A DNA stretch of 63,804 nt from Bacteroidota bacterium. GTDB lineage: Bacteria > Bacteroidota > Bacteroidia > Chitinophagales > Chitinophagaceae. The position numbers were made by a program, and so were the translations under genes. Position 1 is the stretch's first letter. Each line of letters opens with the position of its first letter. This document shows positions 43,469-52,423 of the stretch, piece by piece. The stretch is taken from positions 347 to 64,150 of the forward strand of contig JABDFX010000009.1 in NCBI GenBank assembly GCA_013286315.1, given 5' to 3'. The notes beneath the pieces are model-generated. The model did not search any database. It was given only the letters and a program-made list of their open reading frames with translations, and was not told the origin of the DNA.

Positions 43469-44592
43469 ATGAATACAGGCATTTCGCTTGGTTTTTTTAT
43501 AATAGAAGCGTATCCATGCAGTTTTAAAATCATCATGAGATAAGTCGTTCCATTTTCAGAAAAAAGATCCAGGTTGCTCTTTCCTTCGTATAATAATTCT
43601 ATCCTTTTGATTGAACTCATCAGTTTCGTATCAAAAACATCTTTCTCCAAACCGGCATCCATGTTTCTTACGCACTCTAGTTGAAAATGCAATTCCTGAT
43701 CGACCGTTTTGATGTTCAGTTTCAGAAGAATGATTTGATTTTCATTTTGCTCAAGCGTGTCAAGACAATTTTCCATCAGGGACAGAAGCAAAAGGGGAGG
43801 AATAAATAAATCGTTGGATTCTGTTTGCTGATGATACTGAACTTTTAGTGCATTCGGGTAAAAAGTTTTCTTCAGTATCAGAAAAGATTTTACAATTTCA
43901 AGCTCTTTCTCCAGTGGAACTCTTTCTTTTTCGCTTTCGTACAAAACATAACTCAATAATTCTGACAATTTCATGAGCGTGGATGGAGATTCGGCTGATT
44001 GATTACGAATAAGAAATAAAATGTGCTGCAATGCATCATATAAGAACCGTGGCTGGAACCTCGTTTTGAGTAACTGAAGCTCCGTATTAATCTTCTCCCT
44101 TAACAATAGGTCATTTGCTTTTTGTTCCAGGTGGAAGTCTTTGAATAATTTAATGATACAGACGATGACAGTTGAAGTCAGCGGAAAACCGACGCCGTAC
44201 CGGACTGGCAGGAACCATCTGAAGCTTACCGGCAGCGACTGATAGGGAACATGACTGGTTAAACGGGCAAAGAGAATGGTAATCCCAAAGGCCAGCGAAA
44301 AATAGAAGATCGTCAGCACACTTAGTACGAGAAAAAAAGAAAGATACTTCCCGCTATAAATGTAACGAGGTAATAAAATACGGAGTGCTATGTACACGGC
44401 CAGGACATTTACCGGGAAATAGATCATTAATTGAAGTGAATTCAGATAGGTTTTTTCATGGAACAGATCCTGTGTACTTCCGGGAAGAAGATTAACGTAA
44501 AAAAAATAAATTAAAAAAGTGGACCAGAAAATGATATATCTGGAAAGGCGGTGAAATGCACGGTTTGAGAATATGAAGTCATACGATTTCAT
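43465..44592 (-). CDS. Degenerate LytS-like paralogue (pseudo-histidine kinase)
   Basis: 375 residues, same architecture and clear homology to the next gene (both begin with a DFIFSN/DFIFSS stretch followed by SRxxIFW). The phospho-acceptor region reads TRFQPRFLYDALQHIL: the His of PHFLFN is Arg182, and Asn is Asp. The N-box is SLMENCLDTL instead of PFVENSFKHG, and no GLGL-like G-box remains. It cannot autophosphorylate as normal kinases do. It keeps membrane segments, so it may act as a sensor or regulator by dimerising with the intact kinase. Frame is unbroken, which argues it is retained rather than dead. Confidence 0.88.
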   Translation of the reverse strand: MKSYDFIFSNRAFHRLSRYIIFWSTFLIYFFYVNLLPGSTQDLFHEKTYLNSLQLMIYFPVNVLAVYIALRILLPRYIYSGKYLSFFLVLSVLTIFYFSLAFGITILFARLTSHVPYQSLPVSFRWFLPVRYGVGFPLTSTVIVCIIKLFKDFHLEQKANDLLLREKINTELQLLKTRFQPRFLYDALQHILFLIRNQSAESPSTLMKLSELLSYVLYESEKERVPLEKELEIVKSFLILKKTFYPNALKVQYHQQTESNDLFIPPLLLLSLMENCLDTLEQNENQIILLKLNIKTVDQELHFQLECVRNMDAGLEKDVFDTKLMSSIKRIELLYEGKSNLDLFSENGTTYLMMILKLHGYASIIKKPSEMPVFI

Positions 44593-44811
44593 ATGAATAT
44601 TTCTCAGTTAAAGATAGACGAATCTTCTGCCTGAAAGAAAATACGGCCCTGAAATATGGACGGCACGGTATTTAGGAGGAAAAATGCAGTTTGTCGTCGG
44701 TAAACGGACTAAAGCAGCATTATCCGCTGTGGCAGGGCAGAGAGGTTTTTTACTTCCTGATCGTAAAAATGTTAATAGATTTATATCAAGAACTCCGGAT
44801 ATCATTCAGTT

Positions 44812-45558
44812 ATGCCAGATTATAAACAGATGTTATATTCGATTGAAGTGCATTCTGTAGAAGGAATTCAAAATTATTTTAGGGAGGGTGGCAACCCGAA
44901 TGAATCGCACGATGGCGTTCCCTTATTTACCGTCATGATTGAAATGTATACGCGGACGCCCAGGTTCAAAGAATGCGTAAAGGCCTTTGTACAAGCCGGG
45001 CTTGTTTTTGAAAATCAATCCCTGCTGGCTGTATTATTGGATGATGCGAAAAAATTAAAGGAGATGATCACCGCATCGGCGACTGATGCAGTTGAAACGT
45101 TTTCACTATTTAAAAATGCTTATACCCCATTACTGGGTGCGTCCCTGCTTCATTTTTGTGCTGAGTATAATGCGGTTAATTGTGGAAGATTACTCATCAG
45201 ACTGGGAGCCGATGTGGATGCAAAAGCCGGATTGGATGAATATGGTTTTGGCGGACATACACCGATATTTCATACTGTCAATCAAAACGGTAATAATTCC
45301 ATGGACATGCTGAATCTCCTCCTGGAGTATTCTGCTGATCTGACCATTACGGTAAAGGGACTGATTTGGGGTAAGGGTTATGAATGGGAGACCTGGATAC
45401 CTTCTGTAAATCCGATCAGTTATGCCATGATGGGTTTGTTGCCACAGATGCATCGTAAAGAAACTACGATTGCTTCCGTCGTTTCACTTCTGACTAAAAA
45501 GGCTTATGGTATTGACTATAATCCGGCAAATGTGCCGTGTGCGTATCTGACCCATTGA
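44812..45558 (+). CDS. Ankyrin-repeat protein
   Basis: 248 residues. Ankyrin-like segments: SVEGIQNYFREGGNPNESHDGVPLFTVMIEM, then ASLLHFCAEYNAVNCGRLLIRLGADVDAKAG and FGGHTPIFHTVNQNGNNSMDMLNLLLEYSADLTITVKG, which carry the TPLH/LL..GAD pattern. No signal peptide or membrane segment, so cytoplasmic and probably a protein-protein interaction module. It faces away from the kinase gene across a 219-bp intergenic region. No partner is evident. Function unknown. Confidence 0.85.
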   Translation: MPDYKQMLYSIEVHSVEGIQNYFREGGNPNESHDGVPLFTVMIEMYTRTPRFKECVKAFVQAGLVFENQSLLAVLLDDAKKLKEMITASATDAVETFSLFKNAYTPLLGASLLHFCAEYNAVNCGRLLIRLGADVDAKAGLDEYGFGGHTPIFHTVNQNGNNSMDMLNLLLEYSADLTITVKGLIWGKGYEWETWIPSVNPISYAMMGLLPQMHRKETTIASVVSLLTKKAYGIDYNPANVPCAYLTH

Positions 45559-45596
45559 TCAGGCGGTATTCTTTTATTAACGGTAAACGATATTTT

Positions 45597-45788
45597 CTAA
45601 ATATTTACCAGCCCGGTATAGAGGCTGTTGCCTGCATCTTTTCCATCTGCCGCAATGAAACCGGTAAAGCTCTGTGCTGATTTGCCTGGGAAGTTCTTCA
45701 AAACCATCTCGCATTTTCCCTGACTCCTTGTGGCGATATTCAATTGATATTCCAAATTGGCAATTTCTTCCTGGGATAGTTTTGCCAT
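45597..45788 (-). CDS. Small hypothetical protein
   Basis: 63 residues. MAKLSQEEIANLEYQLNIATR then SQGKCEMVLKNFPGKSAQSFTGFIAADGKDAGNSLYTGLVNI. The first part looks helical, the second like two or three strands. No known motif. It is convergent with the ankyrin gene (38 bp apart). Coding likelihood is moderate; no homologue is recalled. Confidence 0.5.
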   Translation of the reverse strand: MAKLSQEEIANLEYQLNIATRSQGKCEMVLKNFPGKSAQSFTGFIAADGKDAGNSLYTGLVNI

Positions 45789-45904
45789 GCCGCTGTTTTT
45801 AAGTTGTCAGGACGCTATCAGGTTAATGCTCCTGCCTTATATAATAAGTGGAATAAAAAGAGATAAATAGTAAATAAGAAGTATATAACATAGGAATTTA
45901 GCTG

Positions 45905-45948
45905 TTATACCCTTATTATACCCTTGTTATGTCCCTGTTATATCCTTT
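45905..45948. repeat. 11-bp tandem repeat
   Basis: Four copies of TTATACCCTTR-like units: TTATACCCTTA, TTATACCCTTG, TTATGTCCCTG, TTATATCCTTT. The 380-bp gap from 45789 to the tRNA holds this repeat, an AT-rich stretch, and the hairpin at 46123-46155. No gene is supported in it. Confidence 0.8.
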
Positions 45949-46122
45949 TAATTTAATAGTGAATATAGGCCCGGATACGGGGTTGACCTGGTTTAAGACT
46001 GGTTTGGAGACTTTTGGAATTGGGTTCAGGGATGGAGCAACCCTGCACGGCGGATATCAGGTTTTTTTCATTTTTTCGCTTTGCTTAGCCGGACAGGCTC
46101 GGAACGCATCGCTCTACAACAA

Positions 46123-46155
46123 CAAATCCTCCCCGTTGAAAGTGAAGAGGATTTG
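46123..46155 (-). terminator. Candidate terminator downstream of tRNA-Pro
   Basis: CAAATCCTC (46123-46131) pairs with GAGGATTTG (46147-46155) over a 15-nt loop. In the minus-strand sense it lies 13 bp downstream of the tRNA 3' end. A U-tract is not seen, so termination strength is uncertain. Confidence 0.5.
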
Positions 46156-46167
46156 TATTTCTGTTAG

Positions 46168-46242
46168 TCGGGGCGGCAAGATTCGAACTTGCGACCTCCT
46201 GGTCCCAAACCAGGCGCGATGACCGGGCTACGCTACGCCCCG
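46168..46242 (-). tRNA. tRNA-Pro (anticodon TGG)
   Basis: On the minus strand, CGGGGCG acceptor arm, D-arm GCGTAGCCCGGTCATCGC, anticodon stem-loop CCTGG-TTTGGGA-CCAGG with TGG anticodon, TpsiC arm GCAAG-TTCGAAT-CTTGC, and closing CGCCCCG plus discriminator A. CCA is not encoded. Acceptor stem pairs perfectly. This is the standard bacterial tRNA-Pro(UGG) layout. Confidence 0.95.
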
Positions 46243-46322
46243 AACTTCGGTTACCGGGTTGCAAAAGTAAGGGTTCGGGGTCAATATAAGAAGCTGGGTG
46301 TAAAAATTCGGAAGCCTGTTTT

Positions 46323-46460
46323 AAGCGGGAGGCAGGAAGCGGGGGGCAGGAAGCGGGAAGCAGGAAGCTGGATGCAGGAAGCTGGAAGCAGGAAGCTGGA
46401 GGCTTGCTGTCGGAGCCTCATGCCTCCTGCCTCCTGCCTCACGCCTGCTCACGCTTGCTC
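46323..46460. repeat. Heptamer arrays between tRNA-Pro and the nitrilase gene
   Basis: A long array of AAGCRGGAGGCAGG-like 14-bp double units (46323-46402) is followed, after a short spacer, by inverted GCCTCCT/GCCTCAC units (46422-46460). The second part reads GGCAGGA in the sense of the nitrilase gene and supplies that gene's final codons (Glu-Gln-Ala-stop). The two halves could pair into a long hairpin. Confidence 0.9.
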
Positions 46461-47399
46461 AAGCCAGGAAACTCTTTGTTCTGCGTGATGTGCTTTTCCA
46501 ATGATATCCTTGTAGAGTTCCGGTCTCCGGGCCTTCATATAGCGGTATCCACCTGCGAGTTTTAGCTTTTCTTCATTTAAGGTTGCCATCACAAATTCAT
46601 CTGAAAAACTCCTGCATTCCGCCAGAATATCCCCATAAGGATCCAAAATTATGGAACAGCCATTTTTTAGCTGATCGTCGTCCATGCCGATCGGATTTGA
46701 AAATATGGCGTATAAAGCATTGTCATACGCGCGGGCCGGCAGCCATTTCATCAGCCAGGCTCTGCCTTTAAGGCCGTCAAATTCCATTCGCAAAGACGTC
46801 GGATCTGTCTCCCGGTTTTTCCATAACGCAGGATCAACAAATCCTGCTCCGGGCCTGGTAGATGGTGTGCACATAGTGACATGGGGCATGAATATAATGT
46901 CCGCACCTAACAACTTTGTCGCCCGCACATTTTCGATGATATTATTATCGTAGCAGATCAGAATTCCGGCTTTCCATCCTCTCAGATCGAAGACAGTATA
47001 TTCATTTCCCGGAAGAATATGTTTGTTTACGAAGGGGTGCAATTTGCGGTGTTTGGCCAGCATACCGGTCTTATCAACACATACATACGCTTTATAAATA
47101 TCACCGAGCTCGTCTTTTTCAAAGAGACCCGCAAGGACTATGATTTTGTTTTTCTCTGCAATGGATTGCAATCGTTGAATACTCTCACCATCCGGAATGA
47201 ATTCGCAAAGGTCAAACATTTGTCCGCGGGACAATTTTCTGGCAAAACTGTATCCGGTTATGGAGCATTCATGAAAGGCGATCGCGTCGGCGCCTGCCTC
47301 AGCGGCCTTTTTAGAGAGCCGGTCGATGACACTCAAATTATATTCTTTATCGCCGGATTTATTTTCAAACTGAGCAGTGGCAATTTTTATGTTTCGCAT
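46449..47399 (-). CDS. Carbon-nitrogen hydrolase (nitrilase superfamily)
   Basis: 316 residues. The triad is visible: E44 in AFHECSITGYSFA, K119 in KHRKLHPF and C149 in GILICYDNNIIE. The fold is aliphatic amidase/N-carbamoyl hydrolase-like; substrate cannot be set. No signal peptide, so cytoplasmic. Its last three residues come from an adjacent heptamer array. It stands alone on its strand; the hexuronate operon starts divergently 265 bp away. That 265-bp gap holds a promoter-like box for uxaA and nothing else I can call. Confidence 0.9.
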   Translation of the reverse strand: MRNIKIATAQFENKSGDKEYNLSVIDRLSKKAAEAGADAIAFHECSITGYSFARKLSRGQMFDLCEFIPDGESIQRLQSIAEKNKIIVLAGLFEKDELGDIYKAYVCVDKTGMLAKHRKLHPFVNKHILPGNEYTVFDLRGWKAGILICYDNNIIENVRATKLLGADIIFMPHVTMCTPSTRPGAGFVDPALWKNRETDPTSLRMEFDGLKGRAWLMKWLPARAYDNALYAIFSNPIGMDDDQLKNGCSIILDPYGDILAECRSFSDEFVMATLNEEKLKLAGGYRYMKARRPELYKDIIGKAHHAEQRVSWLEQA

Positions 47400-47631
47400 A
47401 TTTCATAGTTGATATTTATACATTTATCTTCCGTGAGCTTACCTCGATTGACAAAGAAGTACGTCGAAAAACAGATAGCGTCATTCCTATATTCACCTTA
47501 CGGTTATTCCCAATCCACTAATGGTGGTCAGGATCTTATAATAGGGGAGGCATGATAAGATAAATCAGCGGTGAATTTGAATTACGCTGCTTATACAAAG
47601 ATAGTTTTTAAAAATCATGCGTTCGCTTTCG

Positions 47632-47639
47632 TAAATTTG
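47632..47639 (+). promoter_or_regulatory. Candidate -7 promoter box of the hexuronate operon
   Basis: TAAATTTG fits the TAnnTTTG Bacteroidota -7 consensus, 26 bp before the uxaA start codon (47665). The -33 region is not clear. Confidence 0.5.
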
Positions 47640-47664
47640 GTGACGTCTTAGTAGAAATCTAACA

Positions 47665-49308
47665 ATGAAGAATAGCATCTTACAAATTCACCCGGCAGAT
47701 TCCATCCTGGTTGCTTTGAAAAATCTGCAGGCGGGTGAAACCGTTGAATATAACGACCATCATTATACGTTAAAGGAAAATATACCGGCCAAACATAAAT
47801 TTTATATACAGGATGCCGCGGCAGGTACGGAAGTAATTATGTATGGTGTGCTTGTTGGAAAAACGGAAATGGCAGTTTCAGCCGGAAGCCGTGTGTCAAC
47901 CGAAAATCTGAAACATGCCTCAGGTGCTTACGATTACCGGAATGCCAGTTATAAATGGTCCCCGCCCGATATTTCAAAATTCAGGGACCTGGATTTTAAT
48001 GGTTATCACCGCCACGACGGAAGGGTAGGCACGGCAAACTATTGGTTATTTATTCCAACGGTATTTTGTGAAAACAGGAATCTTGACGTCATTCGCGAAG
48101 TGTTGCAGGATGAATTGGGTTATTCTGTAACGGAAAAATATAAATCATTTACGAGGGAACTCATCCTGGCCCGGCAACAGGGAAGAAAGATTTCTGATAG
48201 TGACATCCCTTCTTTCGCAGCGATGGATAACAGGTCCAGGGTCTTTAAAAATGTGGATGGTATTCGCTTTCTTACACATAATGGGGGCTGTGGTGGCATC
48301 CGCCAGGATTCGGCTGTACTCGGGAAATTATTGGCCGCCTATGCGAATCATCCCAATGTAGGGGGTATTACCATCCTGAGCCTGGGTTGTCAGCATTTGC
48401 AATCACCGGAATTGCTGGAAGATATAAAAAAGTCAAGCCCGGGATTCGATAAACCCATATATGTATTTGAACAACAGCAATCACAAAGTGAGGAACAGAT
48501 GATTCGGGAAGCGATCCGGAAAACATTTGAAGGCCTTGTTCAGATCAATGAACTTCAGAGAAAACCCGCATCACTTGATAAATTATGCATTGGCGTAAAA
48601 TGTGGCGGCAGCGACGGATTCAGCGGCATTACCGCTAACCCGGCTGTAGGGTATTGTGCCGACCTGCTTGTAGCACTCGGAGGAAAAGTATTACTCGCAG
48701 AATTTCCCGAGCTCTGCGGGGTGGAACAGGAACTGGTAGATCGTTCCGTGAATGAAACAGTGGCCAGAAAATTCATTCGCCTGATGAGAGATTATGAAGC
48801 TTCGGCCATCCGTTCCGGCTCCGGCTTTCACATGAATCCTTCACCGGGAAATATCAGGGATGGTTTGATTACCGATGCCATGAAATCGGCTGGTGCGGCG
48901 AAGAAGGGAGGCAACGCGCCTGTTGCAGATGTGCTCGATTATACAGAACAGGCTGTAAAACCGGGTCTCAGCCTGGTTTGCACACCGGGCAACGACGTGG
49001 AAGCAACCACGGGGCAAGCCGCGTCCGGTGCAACATTGATTTTATTTACTACCGGGTTGGGTACTCCAACGGGAAATCCGGTATGCCCCACCATTAAAAT
49101 TTCAACAAACACTTCACTCGCGCGGCGTATGCCCGATATCATTGATATCGATACCGGTTCAATCATTGAAGGAGAAAAATCCATCAGGGAAATGGGCGAA
49201 GAAATATTAGCATATTGCATCCGGGCCGCCAGCGGAGAGATAACGCCCAAAGCCGTACTTCTGAACCAGGACGATTTTATTCCCTGGAAAAGAGGTGTTT
49301 CGTTATAA
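47665..49308 (+). CDS. uxaA: Altronate dehydratase
   Basis: 547 residues, the full UxaA length. The N-terminal SAF-like domain (about 1-90: ILQIHPADSILVALKNLQAGETVEYN) is followed by the dehydratase domain with LTHNGGCGGIRQDSAVLGKLLAAYANHPNVGG split over the 200-235 region, GVKCGGSDGFSGITANPAVG and PGNDVEATTGQAASGATLILFTTGLGTP, all typical. It removes water from D-altronate to give 2-keto-3-deoxygluconate (KDG). First gene of the hexuronate operon, 13 bp before uxaC. A TAnnTTTG box lies 26 bp upstream. Confidence 0.94.
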   Translation: MKNSILQIHPADSILVALKNLQAGETVEYNDHHYTLKENIPAKHKFYIQDAAAGTEVIMYGVLVGKTEMAVSAGSRVSTENLKHASGAYDYRNASYKWSPPDISKFRDLDFNGYHRHDGRVGTANYWLFIPTVFCENRNLDVIREVLQDELGYSVTEKYKSFTRELILARQQGRKISDSDIPSFAAMDNRSRVFKNVDGIRFLTHNGGCGGIRQDSAVLGKLLAAYANHPNVGGITILSLGCQHLQSPELLEDIKKSSPGFDKPIYVFEQQQSQSEEQMIREAIRKTFEGLVQINELQRKPASLDKLCIGVKCGGSDGFSGITANPAVGYCADLLVALGGKVLLAEFPELCGVEQELVDRSVNETVARKFIRLMRDYEASAIRSGSGFHMNPSPGNIRDGLITDAMKSAGAAKKGGNAPVADVLDYTEQAVKPGLSLVCTPGNDVEATTGQAASGATLILFTTGLGTPTGNPVCPTIKISTNTSLARRMPDIIDIDTGSIIEGEKSIREMGEEILAYCIRAASGEITPKAVLLNQDDFIPWKRGVSL

Positions 49309-49321
49309 AATTTAATATGGA

Positions 49322-50731
49322 ATGAAGAAGTTTCTTTCTCCCGATTTTTTGTTGAATACGGAAACCGGCAGGCAGTTGTACCATGATTATGCGGCCGACC
49401 TGCCGATCATCGATTATCATTGCCATCTTCCCCCGAAGGAAATTGCAGAAAATCACTCATATCAAAATATAACAGAGATCTGGTTACGGGGGGATCATTA
49501 TAAATGGCGCGCCATGCGGATCAATGGCATTGATGAGTCTTTTGTAACAGGGGCAAAATCTGATTGGGAGAAATTTTTGAAATGGGCCGAAACGGTACCC
49601 TTTACATTACGTAATCCACTATATCACTGGACGCATCTCGAATTACAACGATATTTTGGAATTGACAAAATACTGAATGAAGGATCGGCCAAAGGAATTT
49701 ACGAAACCTGTAATCAGAAATTACAAACGCCTGAATTCTGTGTGCATGGACTGCTGAAAAAGATGAAAGTGGAAGTGATTGGTACAACGGATGATCCCTC
49801 GGATTCCCTGGAATACCATCAGGCGATGGGTAAATCCGATTTACAGATTAAAGTGCTGCCTTCATTCCGCCCGGATCAGTCAATGGCGATTGCTGATCCC
49901 GTCCGGTTCAGGGATTATGTCGGAAAATTGGGAAAATCGGTTAATATTTCCATTGATAGTTTTTTGCAGTTTATGGATGTATTAAAAAATCGTCACGACT
50001 TTTTTCATTCTATGGGATGCCGCGTTTCTGATCATGGTCTGGAACGGTTTTATGAAGTTGAATGGTCGGAATCGGAACTGAAGAGTATTTTTGATAAAGT
50101 GGTTTCAGGTAAGATTCCGGAGCATCTGGAAATCCGGAAATTTCAATCAGCACTGCTCCTTCAATTTGCCGAATGGGATTTTGAGAAAAACTGGGTTCAG
50201 CAATACCATCTCGGTGCTTTGCGAAATAATAACAGCCGCATGCTCGGTTTGCTGGGCCCGGATACCGGATGGGATTCCATCGGTGATTTTTCACAGGCCG
50301 GGGCACTGTCTTCTTTTTTGAATTCCCTCGACAAAAATAACCGGCTGGCAAAGACCATATTATATAATAATAACCCGTCAGACAATGAAGTGATGGCCAC
50401 CATGATTGGTAATTTTAATGACGGGACAATGGCCGGAAAAGTGCAATGGGGTTCAGCCTGGTGGTTCATGGATCAGAAAGAAGGCATGACCAGACAGTTG
50501 AATGCACTTTCAAATATGGGACTGATCAGCCGCTTTGTGGGTATGATCACCGATTCACGCAGTTTTCTCTCTTTTCCCAGGCACGAATATTTCCGGCGTA
50601 TTCTATGTGGATTATTTGGCGAAGAAATTGAAAAAGGAGAATTGCCGGGCGATATCGAATGGACCGGTAGGCTGATCAGGGACATCTGTTATTTTAATGC
50701 CCGGAACTATTTTAACTGGAATGAAAAGTAA
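49322..50731 (+). CDS. uxaC: Uronate isomerase
   Basis: 469 residues, standard for UxaC. The amidohydrolase-like barrel shows IIDYHCHLPPKEIAEN (HxH metal site), GTTDDPSDSLEYH and SDHGLERFYEVEWSE, with AWWFMDQKEGMTRQLNALSNMG near the C-terminus. It converts galacturonate to tagaturonate and glucuronate to fructuronate, entering the pathway that uxaA, kdgK and eda continue. Follows uxaA by 13 bp. The tagaturonate/fructuronate reductase (UxaB/UxuB) that should act between uxaC and uxaA is not in this window. Confidence 0.95.
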   Translation: MKKFLSPDFLLNTETGRQLYHDYAADLPIIDYHCHLPPKEIAENHSYQNITEIWLRGDHYKWRAMRINGIDESFVTGAKSDWEKFLKWAETVPFTLRNPLYHWTHLELQRYFGIDKILNEGSAKGIYETCNQKLQTPEFCVHGLLKKMKVEVIGTTDDPSDSLEYHQAMGKSDLQIKVLPSFRPDQSMAIADPVRFRDYVGKLGKSVNISIDSFLQFMDVLKNRHDFFHSMGCRVSDHGLERFYEVEWSESELKSIFDKVVSGKIPEHLEIRKFQSALLLQFAEWDFEKNWVQQYHLGALRNNNSRMLGLLGPDTGWDSIGDFSQAGALSSFLNSLDKNNRLAKTILYNNNPSDNEVMATMIGNFNDGTMAGKVQWGSAWWFMDQKEGMTRQLNALSNMGLISRFVGMITDSRSFLSFPRHEYFRRILCGLFGEEIEKGELPGDIEWTGRLIRDICYFNARNYFNWNEK

Positions 50732-50751
50732 GAAGTCTAAAATAAAAAGCC

Positions 50752-51768
50752 ATGGGAAAAATTCTATGTTTTGGTGAATTCCTGCTGAGGTTTTCACCGG
50801 CTGCGGATGGCCAATGGTTGAAAACACATGACCTGCCTGTTTATATGGGCGGAGCAGAATTGAATGTGGCAACTGCGCTGGCCAGATGGGACATGCCTGT
50901 TTCTTATTGCACTGCCCTGCCGGAAAATTATTTATCAAGGGATATTCTGGCTGGACTAAAGGAAAGAAATATAATCACCGATACCATTTTGTACTCCGGT
51001 AACCGGATCGGCAGCTATTATCTGGCACAGGGAACGGATTTGAAAAATAATGCCGTGGTCTATGATCGTGCCCATTCTTCATTTGGAGATTTGAAAAAAG
51101 GAATGATAAACTGGGATCACGTACTGCATGATATTTCCTGGTTTCATTTTAGCGCCATTAGTCCGGCTTTAAACGAATCTGTTGCGGCCGTTTGTCTGGA
51201 AGCTTTGCAGGCAGCATCAAAAAGAAATATCATTATTTCCATCGACCTGAATCACCGCCCGAAATTATGGGGTCATAGAAACCCACACAATTTAATGGCG
51301 GAGCTGCTTCCTTATTGTGACGTCGTGATGGGCAATATCTGGTCGGCGCATGATCTGCTGGGCATTCCGTTGGATCCGCATTTGATTGAGATGAATAATA
51401 AAACGGCTTATCTTCAGCATGCGCATCAGACTTCTGTCAAAATAATGAAGAGATTTGCGCGTGTCAAACAGGTCGCCTGCACCTTTCGTTTTGAAGAAGG
51501 TGAGCACGGGATATCCTATTTTGCCTCTCTGTATTCGGCGCATCATTGGACAGATTCAACTGTTTATCGTAGTGAACATATTTTTGATAAAGTGGGAACG
51601 GGGGATTGCTTTATGGCCGGTTTGATTTATGGATTGTATAATCAGATCCCCGATAAGGAGATTATACAATTTGCGACTGCGGCAGCTTTTGGGAAATTTT
51701 TTGAAAAAGGAGACGCCACAAGCCAGGATCTGAATATGATACAAAAAAGAATTAAGCAATATGAATAG
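50752..51768 (+). CDS. kdgK: 2-dehydro-3-deoxygluconokinase (PfkB family)
   Basis: 338 residues. PfkB features: GKILCFGEFLLRFSPAADG at the start, MGGAELNVATALARW (substrate), SIDLNHRPKLW and FDKVGTGDCFMAGLIYGL, where Asp in GTGD is the catalytic base (most relatives have GAGD). It phosphorylates KDG to KDPG. It starts 20 bp after uxaC and its end overlaps eda by 8 bp. The operon context fixes the substrate. Confidence 0.93.
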   Translation: MGKILCFGEFLLRFSPAADGQWLKTHDLPVYMGGAELNVATALARWDMPVSYCTALPENYLSRDILAGLKERNIITDTILYSGNRIGSYYLAQGTDLKNNAVVYDRAHSSFGDLKKGMINWDHVLHDISWFHFSAISPALNESVAAVCLEALQAASKRNIIISIDLNHRPKLWGHRNPHNLMAELLPYCDVVMGNIWSAHDLLGIPLDPHLIEMNNKTAYLQHAHQTSVKIMKRFARVKQVACTFRFEEGEHGISYFASLYSAHHWTDSTVYRSEHIFDKVGTGDCFMAGLIYGLYNQIPDKEIIQFATAAAFGKFFEKGDATSQDLNMIQKRIKQYE

Positions 51769-52423
51769 AGATAAAATCATTCAGGCAATCATTCAGCAGG
51801 GGGTCCTTCCTTTATATTTCCATCCGGATGAAGACACGAGCATAAAAATCCTTCAGGCATTATATGAATCGGGCATTCGCGTGATAGAATATACAAATCG
51901 CGGAAAACAGGCTCTTAAAAATTTCAGAAGCATAAAAAAGGAAACGTATAAACAATTTCCGGATCTGATACTGGGACTCGGAACAGTCATGGATCCAAAA
52001 ACCGCCAGTAAAGGAATTCAGAACGGGGCTGATTTCCTCGTGAGCCCGGGTTATACCCGCGAGTTGTCAAAATTTGCCGGCAATGAAAACATGCTTTGGA
52101 TTCCCGGATGCATCACACCAACTGAATTATTTCTGGCACAGGACGATGGCCTACAACTTGTAAAGGTATTTCCTGCAAACGCCGTCGGTCCCGGGTTTGT
52201 GAAATCAGTAAAGGAAGTTTTCCCGGATCTTTTATACATGTCCACGGGTGGTGTCAATAGTGAAAACATGGAGTCCTGGTTCAAGGCAGGCGTTTCTGTG
52301 GTGGGCATAGGCAGCAGTTTGATCACCAGTGAAATTGTAGAACAGAAAAATTTCGATCTTTTAAAAATGGATACCGGTGCGCTTTTAAAACGAATTGCCG
52401 CTATCAGGTCCTCTCCAGCATAA
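51761..52423 (+). CDS. eda: KDPG aldolase
   Basis: 220 residues, normal for Eda. VIEYTNRGKQALKNF (Glu and Arg of the active site; the usual IEVTLRT reads IEYTNR), GLGTVMDPKTASKGIQNGADFLVSPG, IPGCITPTELFLA, QLVKVFPANAVGP (Schiff-base Lys) and STGGVNSENMESWF. It splits KDPG to pyruvate and glyceraldehyde 3-phosphate. The start overlaps kdgK by 8 bp, and the next gene starts immediately at its stop (TAA ATG). Confidence 0.95.
   Translation: MNRDKIIQAIIQQGVLPLYFHPDEDTSIKILQALYESGIRVIEYTNRGKQALKNFRSIKKETYKQFPDLILGLGTVMDPKTASKGIQNGADFLVSPGYTRELSKFAGNENMLWIPGCITPTELFLAQDDGLQLVKVFPANAVGPGFVKSVKEVFPDLLYMSTGGVNSENMESWFKAGVSVVGIGSSLITSEIVEQKNFDLLKMDTGALLKRIAAIRSSPA

Noticed and set aside
43465-44592. 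Pseudogene call for the LytS-like paralogue
   Set aside because: The frame is intact over 375 codons and overlaps its neighbour properly, so a retained pseudokinase is likelier than a dead gene.
44608-44805. A 65-residue minus-strand ORF upstream of the ankyrin gene
   Set aside because: No motif, lies in the divergent promoter region.
45929-46222. A 97-residue ORF on the plus strand
   Set aside because: It runs through the 11-bp repeat and into the antisense of the tRNA; no motif and no start site; treated as chance.
46189-46488. A 99-residue ORF on the plus strand
   Set aside because: It is antisense to the tRNA and then a translation of the heptamer array (repeated QEAGSRKLEA-like text); low complexity.
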